A stretch of 64,000 bases of DNA, taken from contig NZ_JAIVKM010000001.1 in the NCBI RefSeq assembly GCF_020523985.1, positions 1-64,000 on the forward strand. Reading direction: 5' to 3'. The stretch's first letter is position 1. Every line of letters starts with the position of its first letter. The position numbers were made by a program, and so were the translations under genes. This DNA comes from Mangrovibacter yixingensis (GTDB taxonomy: Bacteria > Pseudomonadota > Gammaproteobacteria > Enterobacterales > Enterobacteriaceae). Below, in pieces: positions 54,763-62,926 of this stretch. The notes under the pieces are model-generated. The model was given only the letters and a program-made list of their open reading frames with translations. It was not told the origin of the DNA and ran no database searches.

Positions 54763-55908
54763 ATGACTATGACTACATCTAACAGTAGAGAAGCTACGCA
54801 AACCCCCTATTTGTTGCTTGAAGAAGCAAAGATTAAAAAAAATGTCGCCAGTCTGTACGATCATATTAACAAGCTCGGGTGTTATGTCCGCCCTCATCTG
54901 AAAACATTGAGAAGCTTACAGGCCGCATCGCTACTGCTTAAAGATCTAAGCTCACCTGCAACAGTTTCTACTCTGGCAGAGGCAGAAGCTTTTGCCTCCG
55001 CGGGCTACCTCGACTTGTTATATGCAGTGGGTATTGAACCTCACAAACTGGATCGCGTCATTGAACTGTCGAAAAATGGGGCAACCATCCATATTCTTCT
55101 GGACAGCGTTACGCAGGCAAAAGCGGTTGTTGAGTGCGCAGCAGAAAGAGAATTTCAGTTCTCTGCATTTATTGAAATCGACTGTGACGGTCATCGTGGC
55201 GGTATCCTCCCGGACAATGCGTTGCTACTGGAGATAGGGCGCATACTTGAATCCGGAGGAGTGAGTGTAACAGGTGTCTTAACCCATGCTGGCGAGTCTT
55301 ATCACTGCCAGACTCAGGCAGAGATACAAAAAGCGGCCAGAAATGAATGCCTGGCGGCATTAACAGCAGCCAGACATTTGCGTGAAGCGGGTATCCGCTG
55401 TCCTGTCGTAAGCGTGGGGTCAACACCCACCGCTCATCGTGTTGATGACCTGAGCGGCATTACCGAAGTCCGCGCAGGTGTATTTTCAACATTCGATTTA
55501 TTCATGAAAAACGTTGGCGTCTGCACTACAGAGGACATTGCCATCTCTGTGGTGACAACTGTCATCGGACATAATCTGGAAAAACGGTGGCTGTTTGTCG
55601 ATGCAGGATGGATGGCACTGTCTCGTGACAGAGGTACTGCATCACAGGTTGAGGACTACGGTTATGGCCTTGTGTGTGACATGGAAGGAAAACCGCTCAA
55701 TTACACAGTTGCATCAGTCAGTCAGGAGCATGGGATCGTCATATTACCGGAAGATGATAAATGTGGCCCCGAAAATTTCCCTCTGGGTACACGGTTACGC
55801 ATCTTGCCTAATCACGCCTGTGCCACTGCATCCATGCACGACGTATACCGAGTAAAACAGAACGATGAAGTTGATCTGCAATTATGGGATCGCATCAGAG
55901 GCTGGTAA
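54763..55908 (+). CDS. D-threonine aldolase / D-serine dehydratase-like PLP enzyme
   Basis: The 381-residue protein has the fold-type III (alanine-racemase-like) barrel of the DSD1/D-threonine aldolase family. The Schiff-base Lys is K47 in VRPHLKTLRS. TVSTLAEAEAFASAGYLDLLYAVGI follows, with FIEIDCDGHRGGI and the phosphate-binding SVGSTPTAH. The C-terminal metal site is PNHACATASMHD (H351, C353). Such enzymes cleave D-3-hydroxy-amino acids to glycine plus aldehyde, or dehydrate D-serine. The start has GGAG upstream. The neighbouring aldehyde dehydrogenase favours the aldolase reading. Confidence 0.85.
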   Translation: MTMTTSNSREATQTPYLLLEEAKIKKNVASLYDHINKLGCYVRPHLKTLRSLQAASLLLKDLSSPATVSTLAEAEAFASAGYLDLLYAVGIEPHKLDRVIELSKNGATIHILLDSVTQAKAVVECAAEREFQFSAFIEIDCDGHRGGILPDNALLLEIGRILESGGVSVTGVLTHAGESYHCQTQAEIQKAARNECLAALTAARHLREAGIRCPVVSVGSTPTAHRVDDLSGITEVRAGVFSTFDLFMKNVGVCTTEDIAISVVTTVIGHNLEKRWLFVDAGWMALSRDRGTASQVEDYGYGLVCDMEGKPLNYTVASVSQEHGIVILPEDDKCGPENFPLGTRLRILPNHACATASMHDVYRVKQNDEVDLQLWDRIRGW

Positions 55909-56008
55909 TTTTTTATCAGCTGCCGCTGCAGCCTCCTGATTCATATATTACATGTGCGGCAGCTCAGGCTTCTGCACCACTTGTCAGACAATCAAATAAG
56001 GCGGAACT

Positions 56009-57481
56009 ATGTCCAGCTTTGATCCAGATAGTGTTGGTTTATCTTCAGGCCATTTTGTTGACGGCGCATTCACTGTAGCAAAAGGAGAGACCTTATCCGT
56101 TATGCGGCCTTCTGATGGCAAATGCTATGCAGAGATCAATAATGCAGAAGCTGGGCTTGTCGATCAGGCCGTCACCGTAGCGGAAGAAAAACGTAAATCC
56201 AGCGGATGGTCCTCATGCTCTCCTCGTGAGCGGGGGGCTGTTCTTCGTCGCTGGGCCGATTTGATTGATGCCGATATTGAATATCTGGCAAAGCTTGAAG
56301 CTGTAGGATCAACTCGTCCTATTTCCGACGTCATCAGTCATGAAGTGCCCTTTACCGCTGAGGCCCTGCGTTTTTATGCTGAGTGTGCAGATAAATTCAG
56401 CGGCGACGTTTTCCCTACCCGTCAAGATAGTCTGGGAATGTTAATTTCCGAACCATATGGGGTAATTGGTGCTATTACTCCATGGAATTTTCCACTATCA
56501 ATGGCGTCATGGAAGTGCGGGGCTGCCCTCGCTTCCGGAAACGCAGTGGTACTTAAGCCTTCTGAACTGACTCCTTTTTCAACGGCCCGGTTTGCTGAGC
56601 TCGCAGTAGTAGCCGGGCTGCCTGCTGGCGTGCTGAATGTGGTGCAGGGCAGTGGGCAGACGACGGGTAACGCTTTAGTTTCCCATCCGCTCGTGAGAAA
56701 GATTTCGTTTACCGGCTCAACAGAAACGGGGGCAAAGATAATGTGTCAGGCTGCGTTATCCGGCACTAAGCCTGTCACCCTGGAGTTAGGTGGGAAAAGT
56801 CCTCAACTGGTGTTTGATGATGCCGGTGATGTAGATGAAATCGCAGAGCGCATTTTTCTTGGCTTTACAACAAATGCTGGGCAGGCCTGCGTATCAGGTT
56901 CCCGGTTGATCATACAAAAAGGGATAGCAAACGCAGTCATCGACAAACTGGTGGAGATGTGCCAGCAGCCTGTTCCCGGAATGACCTGGAATGCTGAGAC
57001 CCGATACTGTCCTTTAATCGACCGTCGCCAGGGTGAAAAGGTTCATTCAATCGTGTCAGCATCAGTGCAGGCAGGTGCAGAACTCATCGTGGGTGGTAAA
57101 AGATTTGAGGACACGGCTGAGGGATGGTTCTGGCAGCCGACATTACTCGGGAACGTATCGCAAGACAACATAGCCGTACAACAGGAAATTTTCGGGCCTG
57201 TTCTGACCATCCAGATATTTGAAAACGAAGAGGAAGCCATTGCTCTGGCCAAACATGATATTTATGGCCTTTGTGCTGGTGTGCATACTCTAAACCTTCA
57301 GCGGGCCATGCGCCTGATGCGAACCCTTGACGCAGGCACAGTCTGGATTAACCGGTACAGAAGAACGAAAGATTTCATTATTCCAACCGGGGGATTCCAG
57401 GGATCAGGTATGGGTAAAGATTTGGGCAGACAATCATTTGAATCCTGTATGCGTCAGAAAAGCGTTCTTATCGATTTTTAA
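56009..57481 (+). CDS. NAD(P)-dependent aldehyde dehydrogenase, PuuC-like
   Basis: The 490-residue ALDH has general base E259 in VTLELGGKSPQLVF, nucleophile C294 in NAGQACVSGSR, the Rossmann segment GSTETGAKIM and the oxyanion Asn in ITPWNFPLSMASWKC. The C-terminal INRYRRTKDFIIPTGGFQGSGMGKDLGRQ resembles gamma-glutamyl-gamma-aminobutyraldehyde and betaine-aldehyde dehydrogenases. It likely oxidises the aldehyde formed by the upstream PLP enzyme. It lies 100 bp after that gene in the same direction. Confidence 0.88.
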   Translation: MSSFDPDSVGLSSGHFVDGAFTVAKGETLSVMRPSDGKCYAEINNAEAGLVDQAVTVAEEKRKSSGWSSCSPRERGAVLRRWADLIDADIEYLAKLEAVGSTRPISDVISHEVPFTAEALRFYAECADKFSGDVFPTRQDSLGMLISEPYGVIGAITPWNFPLSMASWKCGAALASGNAVVLKPSELTPFSTARFAELAVVAGLPAGVLNVVQGSGQTTGNALVSHPLVRKISFTGSTETGAKIMCQAALSGTKPVTLELGGKSPQLVFDDAGDVDEIAERIFLGFTTNAGQACVSGSRLIIQKGIANAVIDKLVEMCQQPVPGMTWNAETRYCPLIDRRQGEKVHSIVSASVQAGAELIVGGKRFEDTAEGWFWQPTLLGNVSQDNIAVQQEIFGPVLTIQIFENEEEAIALAKHDIYGLCAGVHTLNLQRAMRLMRTLDAGTVWINRYRRTKDFIIPTGGFQGSGMGKDLGRQSFESCMRQKSVLIDF

Positions 57482-57535
57482 ATGGCGCGGCCGAACAAGC
57501 TCGCATGTCCCTGTATATTGAAAAGAGAAGAATCA

Positions 57536-58867
57536 ATGCCTACACCGCTTAAATTAATCCAGGATAGTCTGCATTTTCCGGACACTGCCGATGTTGTGAT
57601 AATTGGTGGGGGAATTGTGGGCGCCGCTACTTGCTGGGAACTCACGCGTAAGGGGTACCGGGTTGTACTGCTTGAAAAAGGACTGGTAGGTGCAGAACAG
57701 TCCGGGCGAAATTGGGGCTGGTGTCGTCAGCAGAATCGAGATGAGCGAGAATTGCCTCTTATCATTCACGCTCTGCAACGTTGGCGGGAACTCAACGATG
57801 AGACTGGCGAGGAACTGGGATACCGTGCTACCGGGCTTGTATACGCTACCCAGAATGAAAAAGAGATAAGCACTTGGGATGCCTGGGGGAAAATGGCCAG
57901 CCAATATGGAATAAAGAGCAATATATTGAATGCAGAGCAGGCCAAGCAGCTGACCCCGGGCAGTATCACAAGCTGGAAGGGAGGGGTACATTCTCCCGAT
58001 GATGGTCACGCGGATCCTTCTATGGCTGCTCCTGGACTGATGGCGGCTGCTGTAAGAAAGGGGGCTCTTCTTTTTCAGCGATGTGCGGTGCGCGGGTTGG
58101 ATATTTCTGCTGGTAAAGTCAGCGGTGTGATCACTGAACGGGGACTAATCAAAACTGAAAGAGTCGTCTGTGCCGCGGGCGCATGGAGTTCGCTTTTTTG
58201 CAGGCGTCATGGCATTGACTTGCCGATGGGAAATGTTATTGGTACGGCTTTCCGTACTCTTCCGGCCCCTCCCCTGATTACAACGCCTTTTTACACAGAG
58301 TCATTTTCCTGCAAGCCCCGTCTGGATGGGGGATATACGGTTGCACTTTCAGGTGCCGGAAGGTTGGAACCCGGATTTCAGAGCTTAAGGTACGCAAAGC
58401 AGTTTTACCCACTCTATAAAGCACGTCGTATGAATCTGTCCTTCAAGGTTAGGCTTTCCTCATTTATTCAGGGACCTGAAGCTCTGGCTTACTGGGCTAT
58501 GGATAAAATATCGCCCTTTGAAAAAATACGCATACTGGACCCAGACGTATCAGAAAATGTTGTACAAATGGGTCTTGCGGCAATGGTGAAGGAATTTCCT
58601 GCACTGGCGGGCCTCAGAGCTACTCAATCATGGGGAGGATTGATTGATTGCGCTCCAGATGACGTCCCTGTCATTTCGGCCGTGCCCTCGCTTCCTGGCC
58701 TTATATTGTCATGCGGATACAGTGGGCACGGATTTGGCATCGGTCCAGGAGCCGGACGACTGACGGCTGATCTTGTTGCTGATGATTCACCTGTTGTTGA
58801 TCCGCATCCTTTCCGTTATTCACGCTTGTTTGAAGCCAGTACACGAAAAGTGTCCAGCACTATGTGA
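57536..58867 (+). CDS. FAD-dependent amino-acid oxidase (DAO family)
   Basis: The 443-residue flavoprotein has the dinucleotide motif DVVIIGGGIVGAATCWELTRKGYRVVLLEKG and, near the C-terminus, the DAO closing motif SCGYSGHGFGIGPGAGRLTADL. GRNWGWCRQQNRDERELPL near residue 60 is typical of the PuuB/glycine-oxidase-like group. It should oxidise an amine or amino acid (possibly glycine or a D-amino acid) to the imine with release of peroxide or electron transfer. I prefer the ATG at 57536; an ATG at 57482 adds 18 residues. No signal peptide is seen. Confidence 0.85.
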   Translation: MPTPLKLIQDSLHFPDTADVVIIGGGIVGAATCWELTRKGYRVVLLEKGLVGAEQSGRNWGWCRQQNRDERELPLIIHALQRWRELNDETGEELGYRATGLVYATQNEKEISTWDAWGKMASQYGIKSNILNAEQAKQLTPGSITSWKGGVHSPDDGHADPSMAAPGLMAAAVRKGALLFQRCAVRGLDISAGKVSGVITERGLIKTERVVCAAGAWSSLFCRRHGIDLPMGNVIGTAFRTLPAPPLITTPFYTESFSCKPRLDGGYTVALSGAGRLEPGFQSLRYAKQFYPLYKARRMNLSFKVRLSSFIQGPEALAYWAMDKISPFEKIRILDPDVSENVVQMGLAAMVKEFPALAGLRATQSWGGLIDCAPDDVPVISAVPSLPGLILSCGYSGHGFGIGPGAGRLTADLVADDSPVVDPHPFRYSRLFEASTRKVSSTM

Positions 58868-58914
58868 GCTGTTTTTTTTAGCTGGTGCAATAAGTAAATT
58901 CCAGAGGAGTTAAA

Positions 58915-59298
58915 ATGAGCGAAGACATTCTTTGTACGGATAGAATCGACTGTCCTCCGGCAGGTCATTATTCCCACTGTTGCACGATGTCAGGAAGCAT
59001 CTATGTTTCAGGGCAGCTTCCTGTCACTGGAACCGGAGTTATGCTCAGTGGAAAGCCGTTTGAATTACAGGCAAAACAGGTCCTGCAGAATCTTGAGGAG
59101 TGTCTGAAAGCTGCAGGCTCTTCAAAAAACAAACTGGGGATGGTAAGAATTTACCTGACAGATATTTCTGACTGGCCGCTTTTTAACAGTATTTATGCCC
59201 AGTGGCTGGGAGACCATAAACCGGCACGCGCTATTTTGGGTGTTTCCGAATTGCATTATGGAGTCAGTGTCGAGATCGAAGCAGTAGCAGCTGCGTAG
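58915..59298 (+). CDS. RidA/YjgF-family imine deaminase
   Basis: The 127-residue protein has the RidA chorismate-mutase-like fold: GHYSHCCTMSGSIYVSGQLPV, QAKQVLQNLEECLKAAGSSKNKL, VRIYLTDISDWPLFNSIYAQWLGDHKPARAILGVSELHYGVSVEIEA-type features. The Arg in KPARAI is the conserved carboxylate-binding residue. RidA proteins hydrolyse reactive imines or enamines to keto acids and ammonia. As the last gene after a flavin oxidase it probably finishes hydrolysis of the imine product. GAGGAG precedes the ATG. Confidence 0.88.
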   Translation: MSEDILCTDRIDCPPAGHYSHCCTMSGSIYVSGQLPVTGTGVMLSGKPFELQAKQVLQNLEECLKAAGSSKNKLGMVRIYLTDISDWPLFNSIYAQWLGDHKPARAILGVSELHYGVSVEIEAVAAA

Positions 59299-59307
59299 GG
59301 CTGATGT

Positions 59308-59590
59308 AGATCTTACGCAGCAATAGTGGACACGCGACTAAGTGAGTAAACTCTCAACCAGTAAGAATCCGCGTAAGCAGCATTAAGCCCGAATTTCGTG
59401 ACGAAGCCCAGAAGCTTGCTGAACGTATCGGTGTGGCCGCAGCAGCCCGCGGACTCAGTCTGTACGAATCCCAGCTCTACAACTGGCGAAGCAAACAGCA
59501 GAATCAGGCAACCACCTCTGAACGCGAGAGCGAACAGGCTGCGGAAATTTCCCGTCTCAACGCCAGTTGGCAGAAAAAGACGAGGGGAAT
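59308..59590 (+). mobile_element. IS3 remnant (left end and part of orfA)
   Basis: GATCTTACGCAGCAATAGTG followed by GACACGCG matches the left end of IS3. The following frame encodes the IS3 OrfA HTH (PEFRDEAQKLAERIGVAAAA and ESQLYNWRSKQQNQATTSER), but the usual start region is lost and a stop interrupts it. Similarity ends near 59590, and orfB and the right end are missing. This dead fragment forms the right flank of the amino-acid cassette. The remaining spacer to 59787 holds only the hairpin at 59677. Confidence 0.82.
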
Positions 59591-59676
59591 AACTGCAGTA
59601 AAGTGTGAAAAGATAAAACTAAGTCGGAAAATACTTTTTAGAAAATGCCATAGAGTGGCATCAAATGGACACAGCC

Positions 59677-59707
59677 ATGATGTCGGAGGATAGGCCTCCG
59701 GCATCAT
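59677..59707. terminator. strong hairpin downstream of the IS3 remnant
   Basis: Arms ATGATGTCGGAGG and CCTCCGGCATCAT pair over 13 bp with one wobble and a 5-nt loop. A weak A/T-rich tail follows. It may terminate either the cassette or the lipoprotein genes on the minus strand. Confidence 0.55.
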
Positions 59708-59787
59708 GAAAACATTCAGAATAAAATTTTATGCCATCGGTATACCGTTAACTTTATGACTGAACACCCTTTTATCAGATAGCTAAA

Positions 59788-60135
59788 TCACTTTTCGGTA
59801 TAGTGATAGGCTGACACTATTCCTTTATCTGAAAAATCTATTGTGAGAAACTGCTCTCTGTCTTTAATAATAGGTATAACCAAATAAATACTACGGTCTG
59901 TTATTTTGGAATAATAAACCCAGTGTGTTGAAGTATTGTAATTTTCTGTATTTACTGGAGTTCCTAATTTGATCAAAACGTCTTTTCGGCTCGTCACTTC
60001 AGGAGTGATTATATTTCTAATCTCTTTCTCAGAGTATTCAGATAACCGCGTCTCTTTTGTTCGGTCAACATTTGAGGCACAAGCGGTAATTATAATGCAG
60101 ATAATGCCAATGGTAATTGATTTAATCCAGATCAT
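59788..60135 (-). CDS. small putative lipoprotein, SmpA/BamE-like
   Basis: The 115-residue protein starts MIWIKSITIGIICIIITACA, a signal peptide with lipobox ITAC. The mature part contains EKEIRNIITPEVTSRKDVLIKLGTPV, reminiscent of the OmlA/BamE-type domain (a helix-helix then G-x-P), and ends in a beta-rich region. AAGGA lies eight bases before the ATG at 60135; the longer frame start at 60189 lies inside the upstream gene. It overlaps that gene by 14 bp, suggesting co-translation. Function is unknown. Confidence 0.75.
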   Translation of the reverse strand: MIWIKSITIGIICIIITACASNVDRTKETRLSEYSEKEIRNIITPEVTSRKDVLIKLGTPVNTENYNTSTHWVYYSKITDRSIYLVIPIIKDREQFLTIDFSDKGIVSAYHYTEK

Positions 60136-60634
60136 TTTTAACATCCTTCTCAACGTAAATTTTATTAATGTTATCAAATGCGACTTCATTCAAATAAAGA
60201 ACGCAGTACCCGCTTTTATCACTATAACTAATACGTGCCTCATAAATTTTTCTCTTTTCTGGCGTGAACTCAAGGCTTATACTGCAACCTTGATATGTAT
60301 AGTGCCGAATCGCTGTTTTTTCATCAGGGATTAGAAATGTTTCAAAATAATCCTGGTCATATTTTTTGCCAGTCACTTTGGGTAGCCCAATATCCTTTGT
60401 TGAACCTAAAGAAAGATTTACGTAACGGCTATGTTTTAACACCCAACCACCATTTTTCTTACCCGAAGCATCGGTTTGATACAGGCCAAAGCTCATGGGC
60501 GGGCCAATAAGGCGAATTTTAGCTACATCAGCACTGTCTGGTGGCGGCATGTATTGTTTCTGCTCGGGGAAAAAAGTATTACAACCTGAAATAATTAATA
60601 TTATAGGAATTAAAAAGTAGCTTAAAATTTTCAT
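60122..60634 (-). CDS. putative lipoprotein of unknown function
   Basis: The 170-residue protein starts MKILSYFLIPIILIISGCNT, a clear lipoprotein signal with lipobox IISGC. The mature part has no family I recognise; it includes KIRLIGPPMSFGLYQTDASG and a Cys pair (QGCSISLEF, GYCVLYL) that could form a disulfide. AAGGATTCATC precedes the start. It is the first gene of a two-gene AT-rich lipoprotein unit with the 115-residue protein downstream. Confidence 0.75.
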   Translation of the reverse strand: MKILSYFLIPIILIISGCNTFFPEQKQYMPPPDSADVAKIRLIGPPMSFGLYQTDASGKKNGGWVLKHSRYVNLSLGSTKDIGLPKVTGKKYDQDYFETFLIPDEKTAIRHYTYQGCSISLEFTPEKRKIYEARISYSDKSGYCVLYLNEVAFDNINKIYVEKDVKNDLD

Positions 60635-60735
60635 GATGAATCCTTATTAAAGCATGACGTATTATGAAAGAGTGTTATTTTTTCCTGGCCAGGTCGGAAT
60701 GACTTATCGTCATCCAACTGCACAGGAATTCAGGT

Positions 60736-61167
60736 TTATTGGAGAAGAACAATACTCACCGGTTTTTGATTTACTTGTGGGGGTGAGTAGAGAAAAATAA
60801 GTAGCGACTTACTGGTTTTCTCCACGAATAACGCGTGCTCGTAGTATTGTGTGCTGAAGGAAAGAACATCACGACTTAACCATATATCCTTAAAAGTTAT
60901 CATTTCCTGCGTTCTTCGTTGAGTTTTAATCTTGTCTTGATGTATCGGCAGGATTTTGTATTTCTTGATTATTTTTTGCTGATAATCAGTGTACTGAACT
61001 GCCCAGATATATGATGTGCTTCGCACCATTCCTGATTCTGCACAATCACAGGAGACAACGACCCAAAGCAATTCGGGGCGTTGTTTATAACCATTACTCT
61101 TGAACGAAGAGTTGGTCACTACACCAGATTCAATCAGAAAAATCCCGCCGCAAGTGTGTATGAACAC
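60736..61167 (-). CDS. unknown 143-residue protein
   Basis: The frame encodes MFIHTCGGIFLIESGVVTNS, then WVVVSCDCAESGMVRSTSYIWAVQYTDYQQKIIKKYK and TFKDIWLSRDVLSFSTQ. No family is recognised with certainty; the middle resembles the small surface-adhesin-E-like beta proteins. There is no clear signal peptide and no strong Shine-Dalgarno, so the N-terminus may be truncated or misplaced. Composition is AT-rich like the lipoprotein pair. A real but possibly decayed gene is likely. Confidence 0.5.
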   Translation of the reverse strand: MFIHTCGGIFLIESGVVTNSSFKSNGYKQRPELLWVVVSCDCAESGMVRSTSYIWAVQYTDYQQKIIKKYKILPIHQDKIKTQRRTQEMITFKDIWLSRDVLSFSTQYYEHALFVEKTSKSLLIFLYSPPQVNQKPVSIVLLQ

Positions 61168-61216
61168 TGGCTGAAAGAATAAATATCCAAATTTATTAAT
61201 GGGTTACATATCACTT

Positions 61217-61232
61217 TATGATTCGTATCACA
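61217..61232 (+). promoter_or_regulatory. putative CRP site upstream of the sugar operon
   Basis: TATGA-TTCGTA-TCACA matches the CRP consensus TGTGA-N6-TCACA at nine of ten positions. It lies about 60 bp upstream of the operator at 61277, as expected for catabolite activation. Confidence 0.5.
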
Positions 61233-61276
61233 AAAAAACAGTGAATAGTTTGTCGTCTTTCTTTGCCAGGTATAAA

Positions 61277-61296
61277 TTGCTAACTCGAGTTAGCAA
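61277..61296. promoter_or_regulatory. perfect 20-bp operator-like palindrome before the kinase gene
   Basis: TTGCTAACTCGAGTTAGCAA is an exact palindrome located 15 bp before the kinase start codon, just after a TATAAAT that may be the -10 box. Its LacI/GntR-like form and position suggest a repressor operator. The cognate regulator is not in the window. Confidence 0.65.
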
Positions 61297-61310
61297 AAAG
61301 GTGGTACACC

Positions 61311-62906
61311 ATGAGTGCGTCTTTTTTTATTGGCGTTGATGTTGGATCTGCGAGTGTCAGGGCGGGTATCTATGATGCTCAAGGGAGACGGCTAACCTTT
61401 GCTGTTCGTCCTATTGCCCAGTTCCACATAGCACCAAACCAGGTAGAGCAGTCATCAGAAGATATTTGGTCTTCTGTTTGCCAGGTTGTCCAAACCTGCG
61501 TCCAGAATGCGGGGGTTTCCCCTGAATCAGTATGTAGTATTGGTTTCGATGCTACCTGCTCTCTGGTTGCTGTGGGCGAAAAAGGAAAAGGAATTAGCAT
61601 TTCTGAAACGGGTGATGAGAGCCATGACATCATGATGTGGATGGATCACCGTGCAACTTATGAGGCACAGAAAATTAATGCTACTCGCGATCCTGCCCTG
61701 GAATTTGTTGGCGGTGAGGTGAGCGTTGAAATGGAATTACCAAAAGTCTGCTGGCTTAAGCGCCATTTCCCTGAGCGTTACCAGCAAGCATGGCGTTTAT
61801 TTGATTTGGCTGATTATTTGGTATGGCGGGCAACGGGCAATGATGTCGCAAGTGTTTGTACCTTAAGTTGTAAGTGGAACTATTTATCCCACGAAAAACG
61901 TTTCAGTCAGTCATTGCTGGAGCGAGTGGGGCTACCCGATTTACCCAAAAAAATACCTACCACGATTTTGCAACCGGGGGAGCTGGCTGGTTATTTACGT
62001 ACTGATGTTGCACAAGCCTTCGGACTCACCACAAAGGTAGTTGTCGCAAGTGGGATGATTGATGCCCATGCTGGCGGTTTAGCGTTAGTAGGAAGCCAGC
62101 CAGAACATAACCTGGCTTTAATAGGCGGCACGTCCAACTGCCATATGTTAGTCAGTCCCCAACCAGTCAATGTCCCTGGCGTCTGGGGACCCTATTGGGG
62201 AGCTATGTTACCAGGTTGGTGGCTTAGTGAAGGTGGGCAAAGTGCCGCGGGGGCATTAGTTGAATGGACGTTACGCCAGAGTGATGCCTGGCCAGAACTG
62301 CACCATGAAGCAGAAAAGTCTGGAGAGAGTATTTACGCAATTGTTAATCGATGGGTTGATTCACTCGAGAAACGAGATATCTGGCCAACCGCGCAATTGC
62401 ATGTACTGGCAGATCATCACGGTAACCGCTCACCGCGAGCGAATCCTCTCGCACGAGGTGCAGTTAGTGGTCTGACCCTGGAACAAGGAACAGATGCCCT
62501 GGCTCGCTACTATCTGGCCACGTTGCAGGCCATTGCTTACGGTACACGTCACATTATTGAAACTATGGCCCAGGCCGGGCATGTGATTACACAGCTTACA
62601 GTATGCGGTGGCGTTACGAAAAACCCAACATGGTTACGGGAGTACGCCAATATTACCGGGTTGGCTCTTCATTTATGTGCTGACGATGATGTTGTCACCT
62701 TAGGAGCTGCAATCACTGGTGCAGTTGCCTGTGGTGCGTTCAAAACACTTACTGATGCAGCAAAGGTGATGGTTCATCAGGGTGACATCATCACCCCAAA
62801 CCCGTCTACGTTTGATTTCCACCAGGCAAAATATCAGGCCTATATAAAAATGTATGAACATCAACAGCATATCATGCGAAACATGCAGGCATGGTGTGAA
62901 CAATAA
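61311..62906 (+). CDS. FGGY-family carbohydrate kinase (ribulokinase-like)
   Basis: The 531-residue kinase has the N-terminal phosphate-1 motif FIGVDVGSASVRAGIYD, SIGFDATCSLVAV, MMWMDHRA, and the C-terminal adenosine-binding QLTVCGGVTKNPTWLREYANITG. The length and the DVGSxSVRAG pattern fit the ribulokinase branch (YDCC/FGGY), which phosphorylates ribulose or related ketoses. The downstream isomerase-like gene indicates a pentose or deoxyhexose pathway. AAAGGTGG precedes the ATG, immediately after the palindrome at 61277. Confidence 0.88.
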   Translation: MSASFFIGVDVGSASVRAGIYDAQGRRLTFAVRPIAQFHIAPNQVEQSSEDIWSSVCQVVQTCVQNAGVSPESVCSIGFDATCSLVAVGEKGKGISISETGDESHDIMMWMDHRATYEAQKINATRDPALEFVGGEVSVEMELPKVCWLKRHFPERYQQAWRLFDLADYLVWRATGNDVASVCTLSCKWNYLSHEKRFSQSLLERVGLPDLPKKIPTTILQPGELAGYLRTDVAQAFGLTTKVVVASGMIDAHAGGLALVGSQPEHNLALIGGTSNCHMLVSPQPVNVPGVWGPYWGAMLPGWWLSEGGQSAAGALVEWTLRQSDAWPELHHEAEKSGESIYAIVNRWVDSLEKRDIWPTAQLHVLADHHGNRSPRANPLARGAVSGLTLEQGTDALARYYLATLQAIAYGTRHIIETMAQAGHVITQLTVCGGVTKNPTWLREYANITGLALHLCADDDVVTLGAAITGAVACGAFKTLTDAAKVMVHQGDIITPNPSTFDFHQAKYQAYIKMYEHQQHIMRNMQAWCEQ

Positions 62907-62926
62907 CGAATAACTAAGGAACTAAA

